Program-made: the position numbers and the translations under genes
Shown: piece by piece, positions 52,390 through 60,798 of the stretch
Numbering within the stretch: position 1 is the first letter of the stretch
How the letters are laid out: each line of letters starts with the position of its first letter
Source of the DNA: Phyllobacterium chamaecytisi
GTDB lineage: Bacteria; Pseudomonadota; Alphaproteobacteria; Rhizobiales; Rhizobiaceae
Reading direction: 5' to 3'
DNA length: 64,000 nucleotides
NCBI RefSeq assembly: GCF_020164455.1
Contig: NZ_JAIQWW010000010.1
Coordinates: 62,001 to 126,000 of the forward strand
Notes under the pieces: model-generated
Told to the model about the DNA's origin: nothing
The model's database searches: none
The model's input: only the letters and a program-made list of their open reading frames with translations

Positions 52390-52396
52390 GACGATC

Positions 52397-53335
52397 ATGG
52401 AGGTCGAAGCCGAACAGAGACGACCCGACGCGCTCGCAGAGAACATTCTGCGGGCTGCAGGCCTCTCGGTGGATGATCTTAAATCGCTGGAAGCAGTCTT
52501 CCGCGATCTTGCCGGTTCATTCGGTTCAAGGGTTCAAGCTCAAACCGATGTCGCGATAGGTGCGGAATTCATCGGCATTGAATCACTTGAGAAGGATGCG
52601 ATCAGCGAGAATCTCCTGCGCGCCAGCCTTGTCGGGATGGTTCCGGTTGCCAAGTGGGGATCGCGGCTGATGCTTGCTGCAGATCGCAACTTTATCGATT
52701 GCGGTGTAGAAGCGCTGTTCGGTTCCGGCGCGAGTCACGACACTGGCGCTGCGGCGCGCCCGCTGACCTCCGTCGACCTTGGCATCGCCGGACAGATATT
52801 CAGCGATGTTACCGCTTCGCTCGATCATATCTTCTCGGCCGGCGGTGAGCCGCTGTTCCAGATCGGCGACCTCGTCGAGACCGAGCATCTTGCACCAGGA
52901 GCGGTCACGGAAACACGCATGATCTGCTGCACGATCGCGTTAAAGGCGACCGGACGCTCCGGTCACATCCTGATCCTTTTGCCGCGGTCCAGTTTCAAGC
53001 CGATGCAGGAAGCAATTGCCCGGTTGCTTCGCCAGCCTGCCCATCACTCCGATCCTGCATGGGCCAAGAAACTGCGGCTCGAAGTCAGCCGCGCCCGCAT
53101 CGATGTTGAAGCCTATCTGCAGCAAGGTTCGATGACGCTCGAGCAAGTCGCCCTATTGCACCCCGGTCAGGTCCTGTATTTGCCCAAGGATGCAATCGAT
53201 CAGGTCCGTCTGCGCAGCGGCAAACAGGCGCTTTACAAATGTCGGCTTGGCAAGGCCGGCAGCGCATTCACCGTACGGATCACCGATTCCGTCAATGAAG
53301 AAGAGGATCTCCTCGATGAGCTTGCCGCTGATTAA
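52397..53335 (+). CDS. fliM: FliM, flagellar switch protein
   Basis: A 312-residue switch protein. The CheC-like middle domain and the C-terminal SpoA domain (LEQVALLHPGQVLYLPKDAI) are recognisable, though divergent as in other rhizobia. The usual N-terminal CheY-binding motif (LSQxEIDALL) is not visible; the protein begins ALAENILRAAGLSVDDLKSL. Its end overlaps the next small gene by 20 bases. Confidence 0.9.
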   Translation: MEVEAEQRRPDALAENILRAAGLSVDDLKSLEAVFRDLAGSFGSRVQAQTDVAIGAEFIGIESLEKDAISENLLRASLVGMVPVAKWGSRLMLAADRNFIDCGVEALFGSGASHDTGAAARPLTSVDLGIAGQIFSDVTASLDHIFSAGGEPLFQIGDLVETEHLAPGAVTETRMICCTIALKATGRSGHILILLPRSSFKPMQEAIARLLRQPAHHSDPAWAKKLRLEVSRARIDVEAYLQQGSMTLEQVALLHPGQVLYLPKDAIDQVRLRSGKQALYKCRLGKAGSAFTVRITDSVNEEEDLLDELAAD

Positions 53336-53774
53336 TTTCATTTCGATCGCGCTGACCGCGGTCTCGCTCGTCGTCTTCTTTGCGGCGCTGCGCAGGGCCA
53401 ACCGCCTCACGACTATGAGCCGCAGCATGGCGCATCAGGTTGCCAGCTCTGCCGCAAACCTGCAGCAGGCGCTCGCGATCCTGCAGGCGGAGCGGGAAAC
53501 CTGCCGCGACGAGAGCGTCCGGCTTGAGGCCAGGCTGAAGGATTCGGATCGTGTGCGTTCCGAAATCACCCGCGCCATCGACCTCGTCGAACGTGCCAAA
53601 AATGATCTCAAGGACAATGTCAGGGTGATGCCGACACCTGTCCAGCAGTCAGATATTGCCCCGGCAACGCCCGCGTCTATTGCAAGGGCCGTACCTGTGG
53701 CTCCCGCAAAGAATCTCCCCGTATTCGTCAACCGCATCGTGCGCAGTGCCGATGTGGCAAGCGCCGTCCTCTAA
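53316..53774 (+). CDS. Uncharacterised membrane protein between fliM and fliN
   Basis: A 152-residue protein with one N-terminal membrane segment (INFISIALTAVSLVVFFAAL), a coiled coil (ANLQQALAILQAERETCRDE and LEARLKDSDRVRSEITRAID) and a Pro/Ala-rich tail. I know no named family. Genes of this size and position occur in rhizobial fliM-fliN-fliG operons. The start ATG 53316 lies inside fliM behind GAGGA; ATG 53295 is possible. A link to the switch or stator is inference from context. Confidence 0.7.
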   Translation: MSLPLINFISIALTAVSLVVFFAALRRANRLTTMSRSMAHQVASSAANLQQALAILQAERETCRDESVRLEARLKDSDRVRSEITRAIDLVERAKNDLKDNVRVMPTPVQQSDIAPATPASIARAVPVAPAKNLPVFVNRIVRSADVASAVL

Positions 53775-53792
53775 CTCTGGGCTCTCCAAATC

Positions 53793-54146
53793 ATGGCCAT
53801 ATCCGACAAGAACTCCATTGAAGACGAACTCAACGAAGCGATCGAAGATTTGAAGCGTGATGATGCGCAGCCAAACCGCAAATCGGCAGGCACGAAGCCC
53901 AACATCGATCTCATCATGGGCATCCCGGTGGATGTCCAGGTCGTGCTCGGCAGTACATCGATGCCCGTCGCCAATCTTATGAAGCTTGGCCGCGGCGCCG
54001 TTGTCACCCTGGACAAGCAGATCGGCGATCCGGTCGATATCGTTGTCAATGGCAGGGTTATCGCCCGCGGCGAAGTAATCGTTCTTGAGGATGATTCCTC
54101 TCGCTTCGGCGTCAGCCTCACCGAGGTTATCGGCAGCGGCATCTGA
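53793..54146 (+). CDS. fliN: FliN, flagellar switch protein
   Basis: A 117-residue protein that ends in a SpoA domain: LIMGIPVDVQVVLGSTSMPV, VVTLDKQIGDPVDIVVNGRV and IARGEVIVLEDDSSRFGVSL. It is the C-ring component that docks FliH. The short charged N-terminus is typical. It lies 38 bp before fliG. Confidence 0.95.
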   Translation: MAISDKNSIEDELNEAIEDLKRDDAQPNRKSAGTKPNIDLIMGIPVDVQVVLGSTSMPVANLMKLGRGAVVTLDKQIGDPVDIVVNGRVIARGEVIVLEDDSSRFGVSLTEVIGSGI

Positions 54147-54184
54147 TCGAAAATTCATACCACAACTCTTGGAAGCCGGGCCGC

Positions 54185-55213
54185 ATGAGCGATCAAGAAA
54201 TACCTCAAAGTTCAAGCGCCATCATGGATCTGTCAGGTCCCGAAAAGGTGGCGGCATTGCTCGTGGCCATCGGGCGACCATCCGCATCGCGGCTTCTCAA
54301 GCATTTCACCGCCGATGATCTGCGTTCGCTAGCCGGCCACGCGCGCAAGCTCGAACCGATCACGCCGGGTGATTTCGAAGAGCTGGTCAAGCAGTTCGAA
54401 AACGCCTTCGCCGACGGCGCGCCGGTATCCGAGGCCGGGATGCGCTTCGAAGGATTGTTACGCGAAACGCTCTCAGCCGACGAGGCCAGCGCTGTCATCG
54501 AGAACCGCCGTCCGGAATTGGTGACGCAGGAGTCGGTGTGGGACCAGCTGCCACGCATTCCAGCCGACGTGCTTCATGCCTATCTGACCGCACAACATCC
54601 GCAGGTAAGCGCCTATGTCATTTCCCGCCTGCCGTCCGATATTGCTGCCAAACTCCTGGTTCGTTTCGATGCAGGTGAGCGCAGCGCCATCATCCAGCGC
54701 ACGTTGCACATTCGTAAGGTTGGTGCAGCCGTTTCGACAATGCTGGAGGGCATCCTGCAGCGCGAAGTCACCGGCAAGGACAACACGGGTTCCGAAAAGA
54801 GCCATCATGGAACGATCGCCAATATAATCAATCAGCTGGAAAAATCCGAGATCGACGAATTGCTTGCGGGCCTAACCGATCTTCACGCCGATGATCTCGC
54901 CAAGATCAAAGCCAAGCTGTTCACCTTCGAGGATATCGTCCGCATATCGCAGCGCGCGCGGCTCGTTCTTTTCGATGAAATCCAGACCGACGTCGTCACG
55001 ACAGCCTTGCACGGCTGCGAACCGCAGTTACAGGAACTCATCCTGCAGTCACTGTCCACCCGCGGGCGGCGCATGGTGGAAACCGAACTTTCCAGCCAGA
55101 CCAACGTCAACGCCAATGCGGTGACAGAAGCACGGCGTGCAATTGCCCGCACGGCTATTGTGCTCGCAGACCGCGGTGACCTCAAACTCGAAGCCGAAGA
55201 GCCCGCAGCGTGA
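54185..55213 (+). CDS. fliG: FliG, flagellar switch/rotor protein
   Basis: A 342-residue rotor protein. The N-terminal domain begins GPEKVAALLVAIGRPSASRL; the middle domain has LTAQHPQVSAYVISRLPSDI (an EHPQ-like loop, here AQHPQ), and the C-terminal torque domain has DEIQTDVVTTALHGCEPQLQ and QSLSTRGRRMVETELSSQT. It binds FliF, FliM and MotA. Confidence 0.95.
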   Translation: MSDQEIPQSSSAIMDLSGPEKVAALLVAIGRPSASRLLKHFTADDLRSLAGHARKLEPITPGDFEELVKQFENAFADGAPVSEAGMRFEGLLRETLSADEASAVIENRRPELVTQESVWDQLPRIPADVLHAYLTAQHPQVSAYVISRLPSDIAAKLLVRFDAGERSAIIQRTLHIRKVGAAVSTMLEGILQREVTGKDNTGSEKSHHGTIANIINQLEKSEIDELLAGLTDLHADDLAKIKAKLFTFEDIVRISQRARLVLFDEIQTDVVTTALHGCEPQLQELILQSLSTRGRRMVETELSSQTNVNANAVTEARRAIARTAIVLADRGDLKLEAEEPAA

Positions 55214-55230
55214 GACGAGTTCGCTAGCCA

Positions 55231-56295
55231 ATGGCGGATACGGCCGACAAGGAAAGCAAAACCGAGGAAGCCACTGAGAAAAAAATCAGTGATGCCATCG
55301 AAAAGGGCAATCTTCCTTTCTCACGGGAAGCGCCAATCCTCGCTTCGATCCTCGCTTTTCTCATCATCATGGTGTTCGTCGTTGTACCCAGCGGCGCAAA
55401 ACTTGCTTCGTTTCTTTCCGAACTCATGGATAAATCGGACGATTGGCGGCTGAGCAGTGCCGACGACGCGCGACAATTGTTTGGCATTATCGGCTCAGCC
55501 GTCGGCTTGGCCTTGCTGCCGGTCCTCATCATTGTCCCTGGCGCCGGTATCCTTGCATCTGTCCTGCAAAACGCGCCTCGCATTGTCTTCGACCGCATCC
55601 AGCCGGAAGCGTCGCGTGTTTCCATTGTAAAAGGCTGGTCTCGTCTTTTCGGTTCAGCAGGCCGCGTCGAGTTCCTCAAATCCACTTTGAAATTTGCCGC
55701 CGCGAGCATCATCGTCTTCATGATCTTCTTTAAAGACAGCCATTTCTTCGTCGACGCTATCATCACCGAGCCTGGCCAGTTGCCCGAACTCATCCGCACG
55801 CATATCGTGCGCCTGCTTTCCTCCGTAGCGATTGCCGTCACCGTGCTTGCAGCATTCGACCTTGCCTGGACCCGTATTCATTGGCGTAGCGAACTTCGCA
55901 TGACACGCCAGGAAATCAAAGATGAACACAAACAGGCGGAAGGCGACCCACTGCTCAAATCGCGCTTGCGTTCACTTGGCCGGGACCGCGCGCGTCAGCG
56001 CATGATTGCTTCAGTACCGACTGCCACACTGATCGTCGCAAATCCGACACACTTCTCGGTTGCTCTGCGTTACAATCCTGCCAAAGACGGGGCACCCGTC
56101 GTTGTGGCAAAGGGTCAAGATATCATCGCCATAAAGATCAGGGAGATCGCCGAGGCGCATGACATACCCATATTCGAGAATATCCAGTTGGCGCGGTCAC
56201 TTTATAAACAGGTCCAGGTCAATCACGTGATAGCTCCGGAATTTTATAAGGCGGTCGCCGAACTTATTCAATTTGTTAATGGACGCCGTCAATAA
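55231..56295 (+). CDS. flhB: FlhB, export gate and substrate-specificity switch
   Basis: A 354-residue gate protein. The N-terminus ADKESKTEEATEKKISDAIE and four membrane segments are followed by the cytoplasmic domain with the autocleavage site VANPTHFSVALRY (cleavage between Asn and Pro). Export specificity switches from rod/hook to filament proteins together with FliK. It closes the export set. A 26-bp gap follows to the next gene. Confidence 0.97.
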   Translation: MADTADKESKTEEATEKKISDAIEKGNLPFSREAPILASILAFLIIMVFVVVPSGAKLASFLSELMDKSDDWRLSSADDARQLFGIIGSAVGLALLPVLIIVPGAGILASVLQNAPRIVFDRIQPEASRVSIVKGWSRLFGSAGRVEFLKSTLKFAAASIIVFMIFFKDSHFFVDAIITEPGQLPELIRTHIVRLLSSVAIAVTVLAAFDLAWTRIHWRSELRMTRQEIKDEHKQAEGDPLLKSRLRSLGRDRARQRMIASVPTATLIVANPTHFSVALRYNPAKDGAPVVVAKGQDIIAIKIREIAEAHDIPIFENIQLARSLYKQVQVNHVIAPEFYKAVAELIQFVNGRRQ

Positions 56296-56321
56296 TTGCC
56301 TACATTCAAGCGGATCAGCAT

Positions 56322-56753
56322 ATGAAGAGAACACAATTTTCCGTTGCCCGCGTCGGGATCATCTCCGCGCATCTGCAGGAAGTCATACACGATCTTTGCC
56401 TGGTGGATGTAGCAGACTATATCGCTTTCATTCGTTGCGAACTGTTCGGCAATATTGCCGACATCGTCAATTCTGCGACGGAACTGACCTTTTACCCGAA
56501 TACGCTTACCTTCGGCCTCGGTGGCGAGTATTTACTCGACTGGAATTCAACGCCAAAAGTGATGCTTGATCTGGAATTCAGCAATATGGGCGTGAATGCT
56601 TATTTCAGATTGACCTTGTCGTCCGATTCAACCGAGATCGACCTGCATCATGTTCGATTCGCCGAAACGGGCAAAAGTCCGGCCGATAATACGGCGCTGC
56701 TCGCGGCAGCATTCGACAACGCCCGGCTGCCACAACTGACGACACCCAAATAA
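56322..56753 (+). CDS. Uncharacterised protein after flhB
   Basis: A 143-residue soluble protein without signal or membrane segment. I do not recognise a family. It seems rich in beta strands (LTFYPNTLTFGLGGEYLLDW, DLEFSNMGVNAYFRLTLSSD). It lies 26 bp after flhB, probably cotranscribed, and converges on vjbR with only 3 bp between stops. Similar small proteins follow flhB in other rhizobia, as far as I recall; the function is unknown. Confidence 0.65.
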   Translation: MKRTQFSVARVGIISAHLQEVIHDLCLVDVADYIAFIRCELFGNIADIVNSATELTFYPNTLTFGLGGEYLLDWNSTPKVMLDLEFSNMGVNAYFRLTLSSDSTEIDLHHVRFAETGKSPADNTALLAAAFDNARLPQLTTPK

Positions 56754-56756
56754 GTT

Positions 56757-57548
56757 CTAGAACCTGCTGGCAATGGCTGGCATCTCGATGACACCCAGGG
56801 CCAGCGCTGTCGCCACCGTTGAAGTGCGATTGGAGCAACCAAGCTTATTCTTGGCGTTCTGCAGATAGGTCACTACGGTCCAGCGGGCGATGTTGAGAAT
56901 CTCGCCAATTTCACCGTCGGTTTTACCGTTGGCGGCCCAGTACAAACAATCCATTTCGCGTTTCGTCAACTGCTTCGCGACGACCGCTGCAAGACCCGGA
57001 TTACGATTGCCATGCAGCACGTTGTGCAGGCGCGTGGAAACTGTCGCCAACCGCTTTCGCATCCCGTCCACGAATACCACTTCATGTGCCGGTTCAATGT
57101 CGAAACTAAAAAGCGTAACGCCGCGGAAACCATGTGCATTCGAAACATCGACCATTAGGTAGAGATTACCCAAACCACGCAACTCGCAATCGCGCAGAAA
57201 GTGTCTCGCCTCTATCGACAATCCACCCTCTGCCGAGAGGTTGCGGATGGTGCCAGGTGCGTTTCCATGTTGTCTGGATGCCCTTACGGCATGCATGATT
57301 GGATCGATGGCGAAGTAGCTCTTGGCTGCATAGCGCATCACCCATTCCGTCGGCACAGTGGTGAGCACAGATATATCCGGAGCAGGACCGCGATAAGGGC
57401 CAGGCTGATCGCTATGGCCAACATGGGTGATGTGACGGCAATTCAGCTGCTGCCTGATGCCAACAAGCATTTCAAGTGTGTCGTGCTTGACGGCCCCACT
57501 TATAAAACCTTCTTCGAAATCCGGAAAGTGGGCCAGATTAAAATGCAT
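56757..57548 (-). CDS. vjbR: VjbR-like LuxR-family quorum-sensing regulator
   Basis: A 263-residue LuxR regulator with an N-terminal acyl-homoserine-lactone-binding domain and a C-terminal helix-turn-helix. It aligns with Brucella VjbR along its length: WVMRYAAKSYFAIDPIM in the ligand pocket, LTKREMDCLYWAANGKTDGE and WTVVTYLQNAKNKLGCSNRT in the DNA-binding domain. VjbR controls flagellar and type IV secretion genes in Brucella. Here it lies at the end of the flagellar island. ATG 57548 is chosen by likeness; no luxI-type synthase gene is seen in the window. Confidence 0.88.
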   Translation of the reverse strand: MHFNLAHFPDFEEGFISGAVKHDTLEMLVGIRQQLNCRHITHVGHSDQPGPYRGPAPDISVLTTVPTEWVMRYAAKSYFAIDPIMHAVRASRQHGNAPGTIRNLSAEGGLSIEARHFLRDCELRGLGNLYLMVDVSNAHGFRGVTLFSFDIEPAHEVVFVDGMRKRLATVSTRLHNVLHGNRNPGLAAVVAKQLTKREMDCLYWAANGKTDGEIGEILNIARWTVVTYLQNAKNKLGCSNRTSTVATALALGVIEMPAIASRF

Positions 57549-57860
57549 CGTGGGAGTGAACCGTTCCTCGTGGCAGCAAAATATGCCGGTATCCTCGTTA
57601 AAATTTAAAAATTCGAACAGGTTGAAAAGGCACAGAATCAATAACATGCATATGGTTGCACTACCTTTGCCCGAGCACAAGTCGATGAACTATTGTATTC
57701 TTTCTTGTCACATTTTTACAACGCAACAGCGATCTCCAGTTGATAGCCCTTATCCTATTGTCCAGTTTAGGAGGCCGTTGTTTTTTCCGTTCTAAGTCCA
57801 GACATCGCCCAATGCAGTTCGCCCATCGCTCGCCACTTTGGATTGTGCTAACCCTTGCGC
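57549..57860. promoter_or_regulatory. Divergent region between vjbR and the DUF3095 gene
   Basis: No gene is seen in these 312 AT-rich bases. They must hold the vjbR promoter and probably that of the rightward DUF3095 gene. I did not find a clear lux-box-like dyad. Confidence 0.4.
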
Positions 57861-59015
57861 ATGATCACAGAAACATCTGGCGACTTCTTTGAAACGCTCC
57901 CTGTCTTCGAACACTTCGAGGGTGTTTCCGACCCCGGCAACTATAAGCCACTCCCGGATGACTGGGTGTTGGCAACGGCCGACATTGTTGATTCGACCCT
58001 CGCGATCAAGGCGGGACGCTACAAGGCTGTAAACATGGCCGGCGTGAGTGTCATCTCTGCGCTCCTCAACGTGCTCGACAGGAAAAACTATCCCTTCGTT
58101 TTCGGTGGCGATGGGGCATTGGTGGCACTACCGGCATTCACCGTTCCGCTCGCTCGTGAAGCGCTGGCAGCTGTACAATCCTGGGTTGCCGATGAACTGC
58201 AGTTGAACCTGCGGGCCGCCCTTGTCCCCATGCGCGATATCCGGGCTGAGGGCCTTGATGTGCGGGTCGCCCGCTTCAGGGTGAGCCCCGACGTTTCTTA
58301 CGCGATGTTTGCCGGAGGTGGGGCGAGTTGGGCGGAAGCGCAGATGAAAGCAGGTGCCTACGCAATCGAACCGGCTCCTTCCGGTACGCGGCCTGACCTG
58401 ACCGGTCTATCCTGCCGCTGGAATCCGATTGAGGCACGCAACGGCGAAATCGTGTCAATCATCGCAGTGCCGGGGCCATCAGGTGCCGGCAAGGAATTCC
58501 AGAGGCTTGTTAGCGATATCATTGCCGTTACAGCCGAGCAAAGCCGCGGCGCCCACCCACTTCCCGCCGAAGGCCCGCCGATAAACTTGTTGATCAAGGG
58601 CGTCGATGTGGAAGCGCGGGCCACCGCTCCGGTAGGTAAACGCATTTCCCGCAAACTCGCGATTATCGGACAGATTATTTTAACGTTTCTGCTCGACAGG
58701 CTCGGACTTACGGCGGGCGGCTTCGATCCCAGGCGTTACAAAATCGAATTGTCGCAAAATTCCGATTTCCGCAAATTCGACGACGGCCTCAAGATGACCA
58801 TCGACATCGATGGCCAGCGTTCGCACCGCATCGAAATGCTGCTCGAAAACGCTGCGAAAACGGGCATCGTTCAATATGGCTTGCACCGGCAGGATGCCGC
58901 GCTGATTACCTGTTTCGTGCCGACGCCACGCGCCCACGACCACATTCACTTTATCGATGGCGCGATGGGTGGCTATGCTATGGCAGCAAGCAATCTGAAA
59001 GCAAAAATGACCTAG
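57861..59015 (+). CDS. DUF3095 protein with class III cyclase-like N-terminus
   Basis: A 384-residue soluble protein of the DUF3095 family. Residues 36-90 read like the catalytic core of a class III nucleotide cyclase: LATADIVDST (first metal Asp, residue 41) and VFGGDGALVAL (second metal Asp, residue 84). The rest of the cyclase domain is divergent, and the C-terminal half (GRDFRKFDDGLKMTIDI-like text at KFDDGLKMTIDIDGQRSHRI) is specific to the family. A cyclase or a degenerate nucleotide-binding role is inference. It is convergent with the UDP-sugar dehydrogenase gene, 12 bp apart. The ATG at 57861 is chosen over a TTG two codons earlier. Confidence 0.8.
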   Translation: MITETSGDFFETLPVFEHFEGVSDPGNYKPLPDDWVLATADIVDSTLAIKAGRYKAVNMAGVSVISALLNVLDRKNYPFVFGGDGALVALPAFTVPLAREALAAVQSWVADELQLNLRAALVPMRDIRAEGLDVRVARFRVSPDVSYAMFAGGGASWAEAQMKAGAYAIEPAPSGTRPDLTGLSCRWNPIEARNGEIVSIIAVPGPSGAGKEFQRLVSDIIAVTAEQSRGAHPLPAEGPPINLLIKGVDVEARATAPVGKRISRKLAIIGQIILTFLLDRLGLTAGGFDPRRYKIELSQNSDFRKFDDGLKMTIDIDGQRSHRIEMLLENAAKTGIVQYGLHRQDAALITCFVPTPRAHDHIHFIDGAMGGYAMAASNLKAKMT

Positions 59016-59027
59016 GACGTCAACCGG

Positions 59028-60365
59028 CTACGCCTTCACGACATGCCCGGCCATCAGTCCCAGCCTGGTGAAAACATTGCGCGTATCGAGGATGAGCGGC
59101 GCCCATTTCGCAAGAGCAGCATAGTCAACGCGATCATGATCGGTCGAGATCAGAATGGCGTCGTAGGATCTGATTGAAGTCTCGTTGAGGTCCACAGACC
59201 TGCGACCCTTCAACGCCATGTATTCACGCGTTGTCGGGATTTCGTCAACGAAAGGATCATGATAATGTGCAGTTCCGCCACGTTCCTCGATGATCTCGAT
59301 CAGCCGCAAAGACGGGCTCTCGCGGATATCCGGCACATTCTTCTTGTAAGCCAGTCCCAGGACAAGAATACGAGAACGGCTGAGCGCCTTGCCTGCCCGA
59401 ACATCCAGCGCCTCCGCAAGCTTGCTGACGACATGGCGCGGCATGGCGGAATTGATTTCGCCAGCCAGCTCGATGAACCTTGTCGGAAGCTCATATTCAC
59501 GCGACTTCCACGTCAGATAAAACGGATCGATGGGAATGCAATGGCCGCCGAGCCCTGGCCCAGGATAGAAGGGCATATAGCCAAAAGGTTTGGTCTTCGC
59601 TGCTTCGATGACCTCCCAGACATCAATCCCCATCGCCGCGTAGACGGTCTTGAGTTCGTTGACGAGCGCGATATTGACCGATCTGAAGATGTTTTCCGTG
59701 AGCTTGACCGCTTCGGCTGTCGCATTGGACGAAACCGGCACCACGGTTTTTACCGCCGCGCCATAAAAGGCCTGCATCAACGCGCGTGCCTCCTCGCCGT
59801 CGCCCGCAACGATTTTCGGGATCGTGGCAGTGTGGAAGTCGCGATTGCCAGGATCTTCGCGCTCCGGCGAAAATCCGAGGAAAAAGTCCGTGCCGGATCT
59901 GAGACCGGTTTTTTCCAGGATCGTCTTGACCACCTCGTCGGTCGTGCCGGGATAGGTCGTCGACTCAAGTACGACCAGTTGCCCGGGGCGCAAGGCCGCC
60001 GCAATCGAGCGGCAGGTCGCCTCGACAAAGGAAAGATCTGGATCCCGATGTTTCGTCAGGGGCGTCGGCACGCAGATGATGATGACGTCGCACTTTGCAA
60101 GTTCGGAAAAGTCACTTGTCGAGGCAAATCTTTTCGCTGCCACCTCGGTTTTGAGAGCCTCGTCCGTTACCGCTTCGATATAGGAGCGCCCCGCATCGAG
60201 CGAGACTTTCTTGTCCGGATCGATATCGAAACCGGTAACGGCAAAACCGCTGCGCGCCAGAGTAATCGCCAGCGGCAATCCGACGTAGCCAAGCCCTATA
60301 ACACCGGCGTGGGCCTGCCGCGTTGAGATTTTAGCGGAGAGGTCGGAAAAAGGGGACGAAGCCAA
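59028..60365 (-). CDS. UDP-N-acetylglucosamine/UDP-glucose 6-dehydrogenase family enzyme (WbpA/TviB type)
   Basis: A 445-residue nucleotide-sugar dehydrogenase. The NAD site is GVIGLGYVGLPLAITLARSG, the catalytic Cys is in GPGLGGHCIPIDPFYLTWK, and the dimer segment has ENIFRSVNIALVNELKTVYA. The sequence GHCIPIDPFYLTWK places it with WbpA/TviB-like enzymes that oxidise UDP-GlcNAc or UDP-GalNAc to uronic acids for surface polysaccharides. No glycosyltransferase gene lies beside it in the window. A polysaccharide lyase is encoded 1.8 kb to the right. Confidence 0.9.
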   Translation of the reverse strand: MASSPFSDLSAKISTRQAHAGVIGLGYVGLPLAITLARSGFAVTGFDIDPDKKVSLDAGRSYIEAVTDEALKTEVAAKRFASTSDFSELAKCDVIIICVPTPLTKHRDPDLSFVEATCRSIAAALRPGQLVVLESTTYPGTTDEVVKTILEKTGLRSGTDFFLGFSPEREDPGNRDFHTATIPKIVAGDGEEARALMQAFYGAAVKTVVPVSSNATAEAVKLTENIFRSVNIALVNELKTVYAAMGIDVWEVIEAAKTKPFGYMPFYPGPGLGGHCIPIDPFYLTWKSREYELPTRFIELAGEINSAMPRHVVSKLAEALDVRAGKALSRSRILVLGLAYKKNVPDIRESPSLRLIEIIEERGGTAHYHDPFVDEIPTTREYMALKGRRSVDLNETSIRSYDAILISTDHDRVDYAALAKWAPLILDTRNVFTRLGLMAGHVVKA

Positions 60366-60798
60366 TATGTTCTTTCTTGTACAAGCGCCGCTGCCGGCTA
60401 TCGGGTCAGTTTTAGATGGCCGCTACGACGTTGGCTGTCAAGCGTGGACGGTCGCGACCTGTCTCGAAGATTTTTCAATAAACCAAACCACATGTCTGTC
60501 GACAGGCAGCTCACAATCAAGTGACAATTGCCTATTGTTTCGATTGGGCAACATGCCCATTTGAGCAAATGGAAACAATGACTGACAGAGGACCTCCCGC
60601 CGAACGACCCGCCTGAGCTGTATCGGACCGGTGAGATTGCGGTGTTATCACCCCTGTCGCCGACGTTGACACCACTATCCGATTCGCTCATCTTCCTCCC
60701 GTTGTCTGACAGGTCCGTGCGATCGATCACGCTTGCTTGGGAGCAACGACTGGGTGCGGGAAAGTGGACGTGGCTCGCATTTGCAAGGACGACACCGG
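60366..60798. promoter_or_regulatory. Divergent region with nested inverted repeats
   Basis: No gene is seen in these 433 bases between the UDP-sugar dehydrogenase and the adenylate cyclase genes. ATTGTTTC (60534-60541) and GAAACAAT (60572-60579) enclose GGGCA-ACA-TGCCC (60546-60558) and CCATTTG-AG-CAAATGG (60557-60572). A palindrome CTGTCGACAG lies at 60495-60504. These dyads suggest regulator sites or a structured RNA. Confidence 0.5.

Noticed and set aside
59259-60326. Plus-strand open frame of 355 codons
   Set aside because: Antisense to the UDP-sugar dehydrogenase gene, whose NAD and catalytic motifs are unambiguous.
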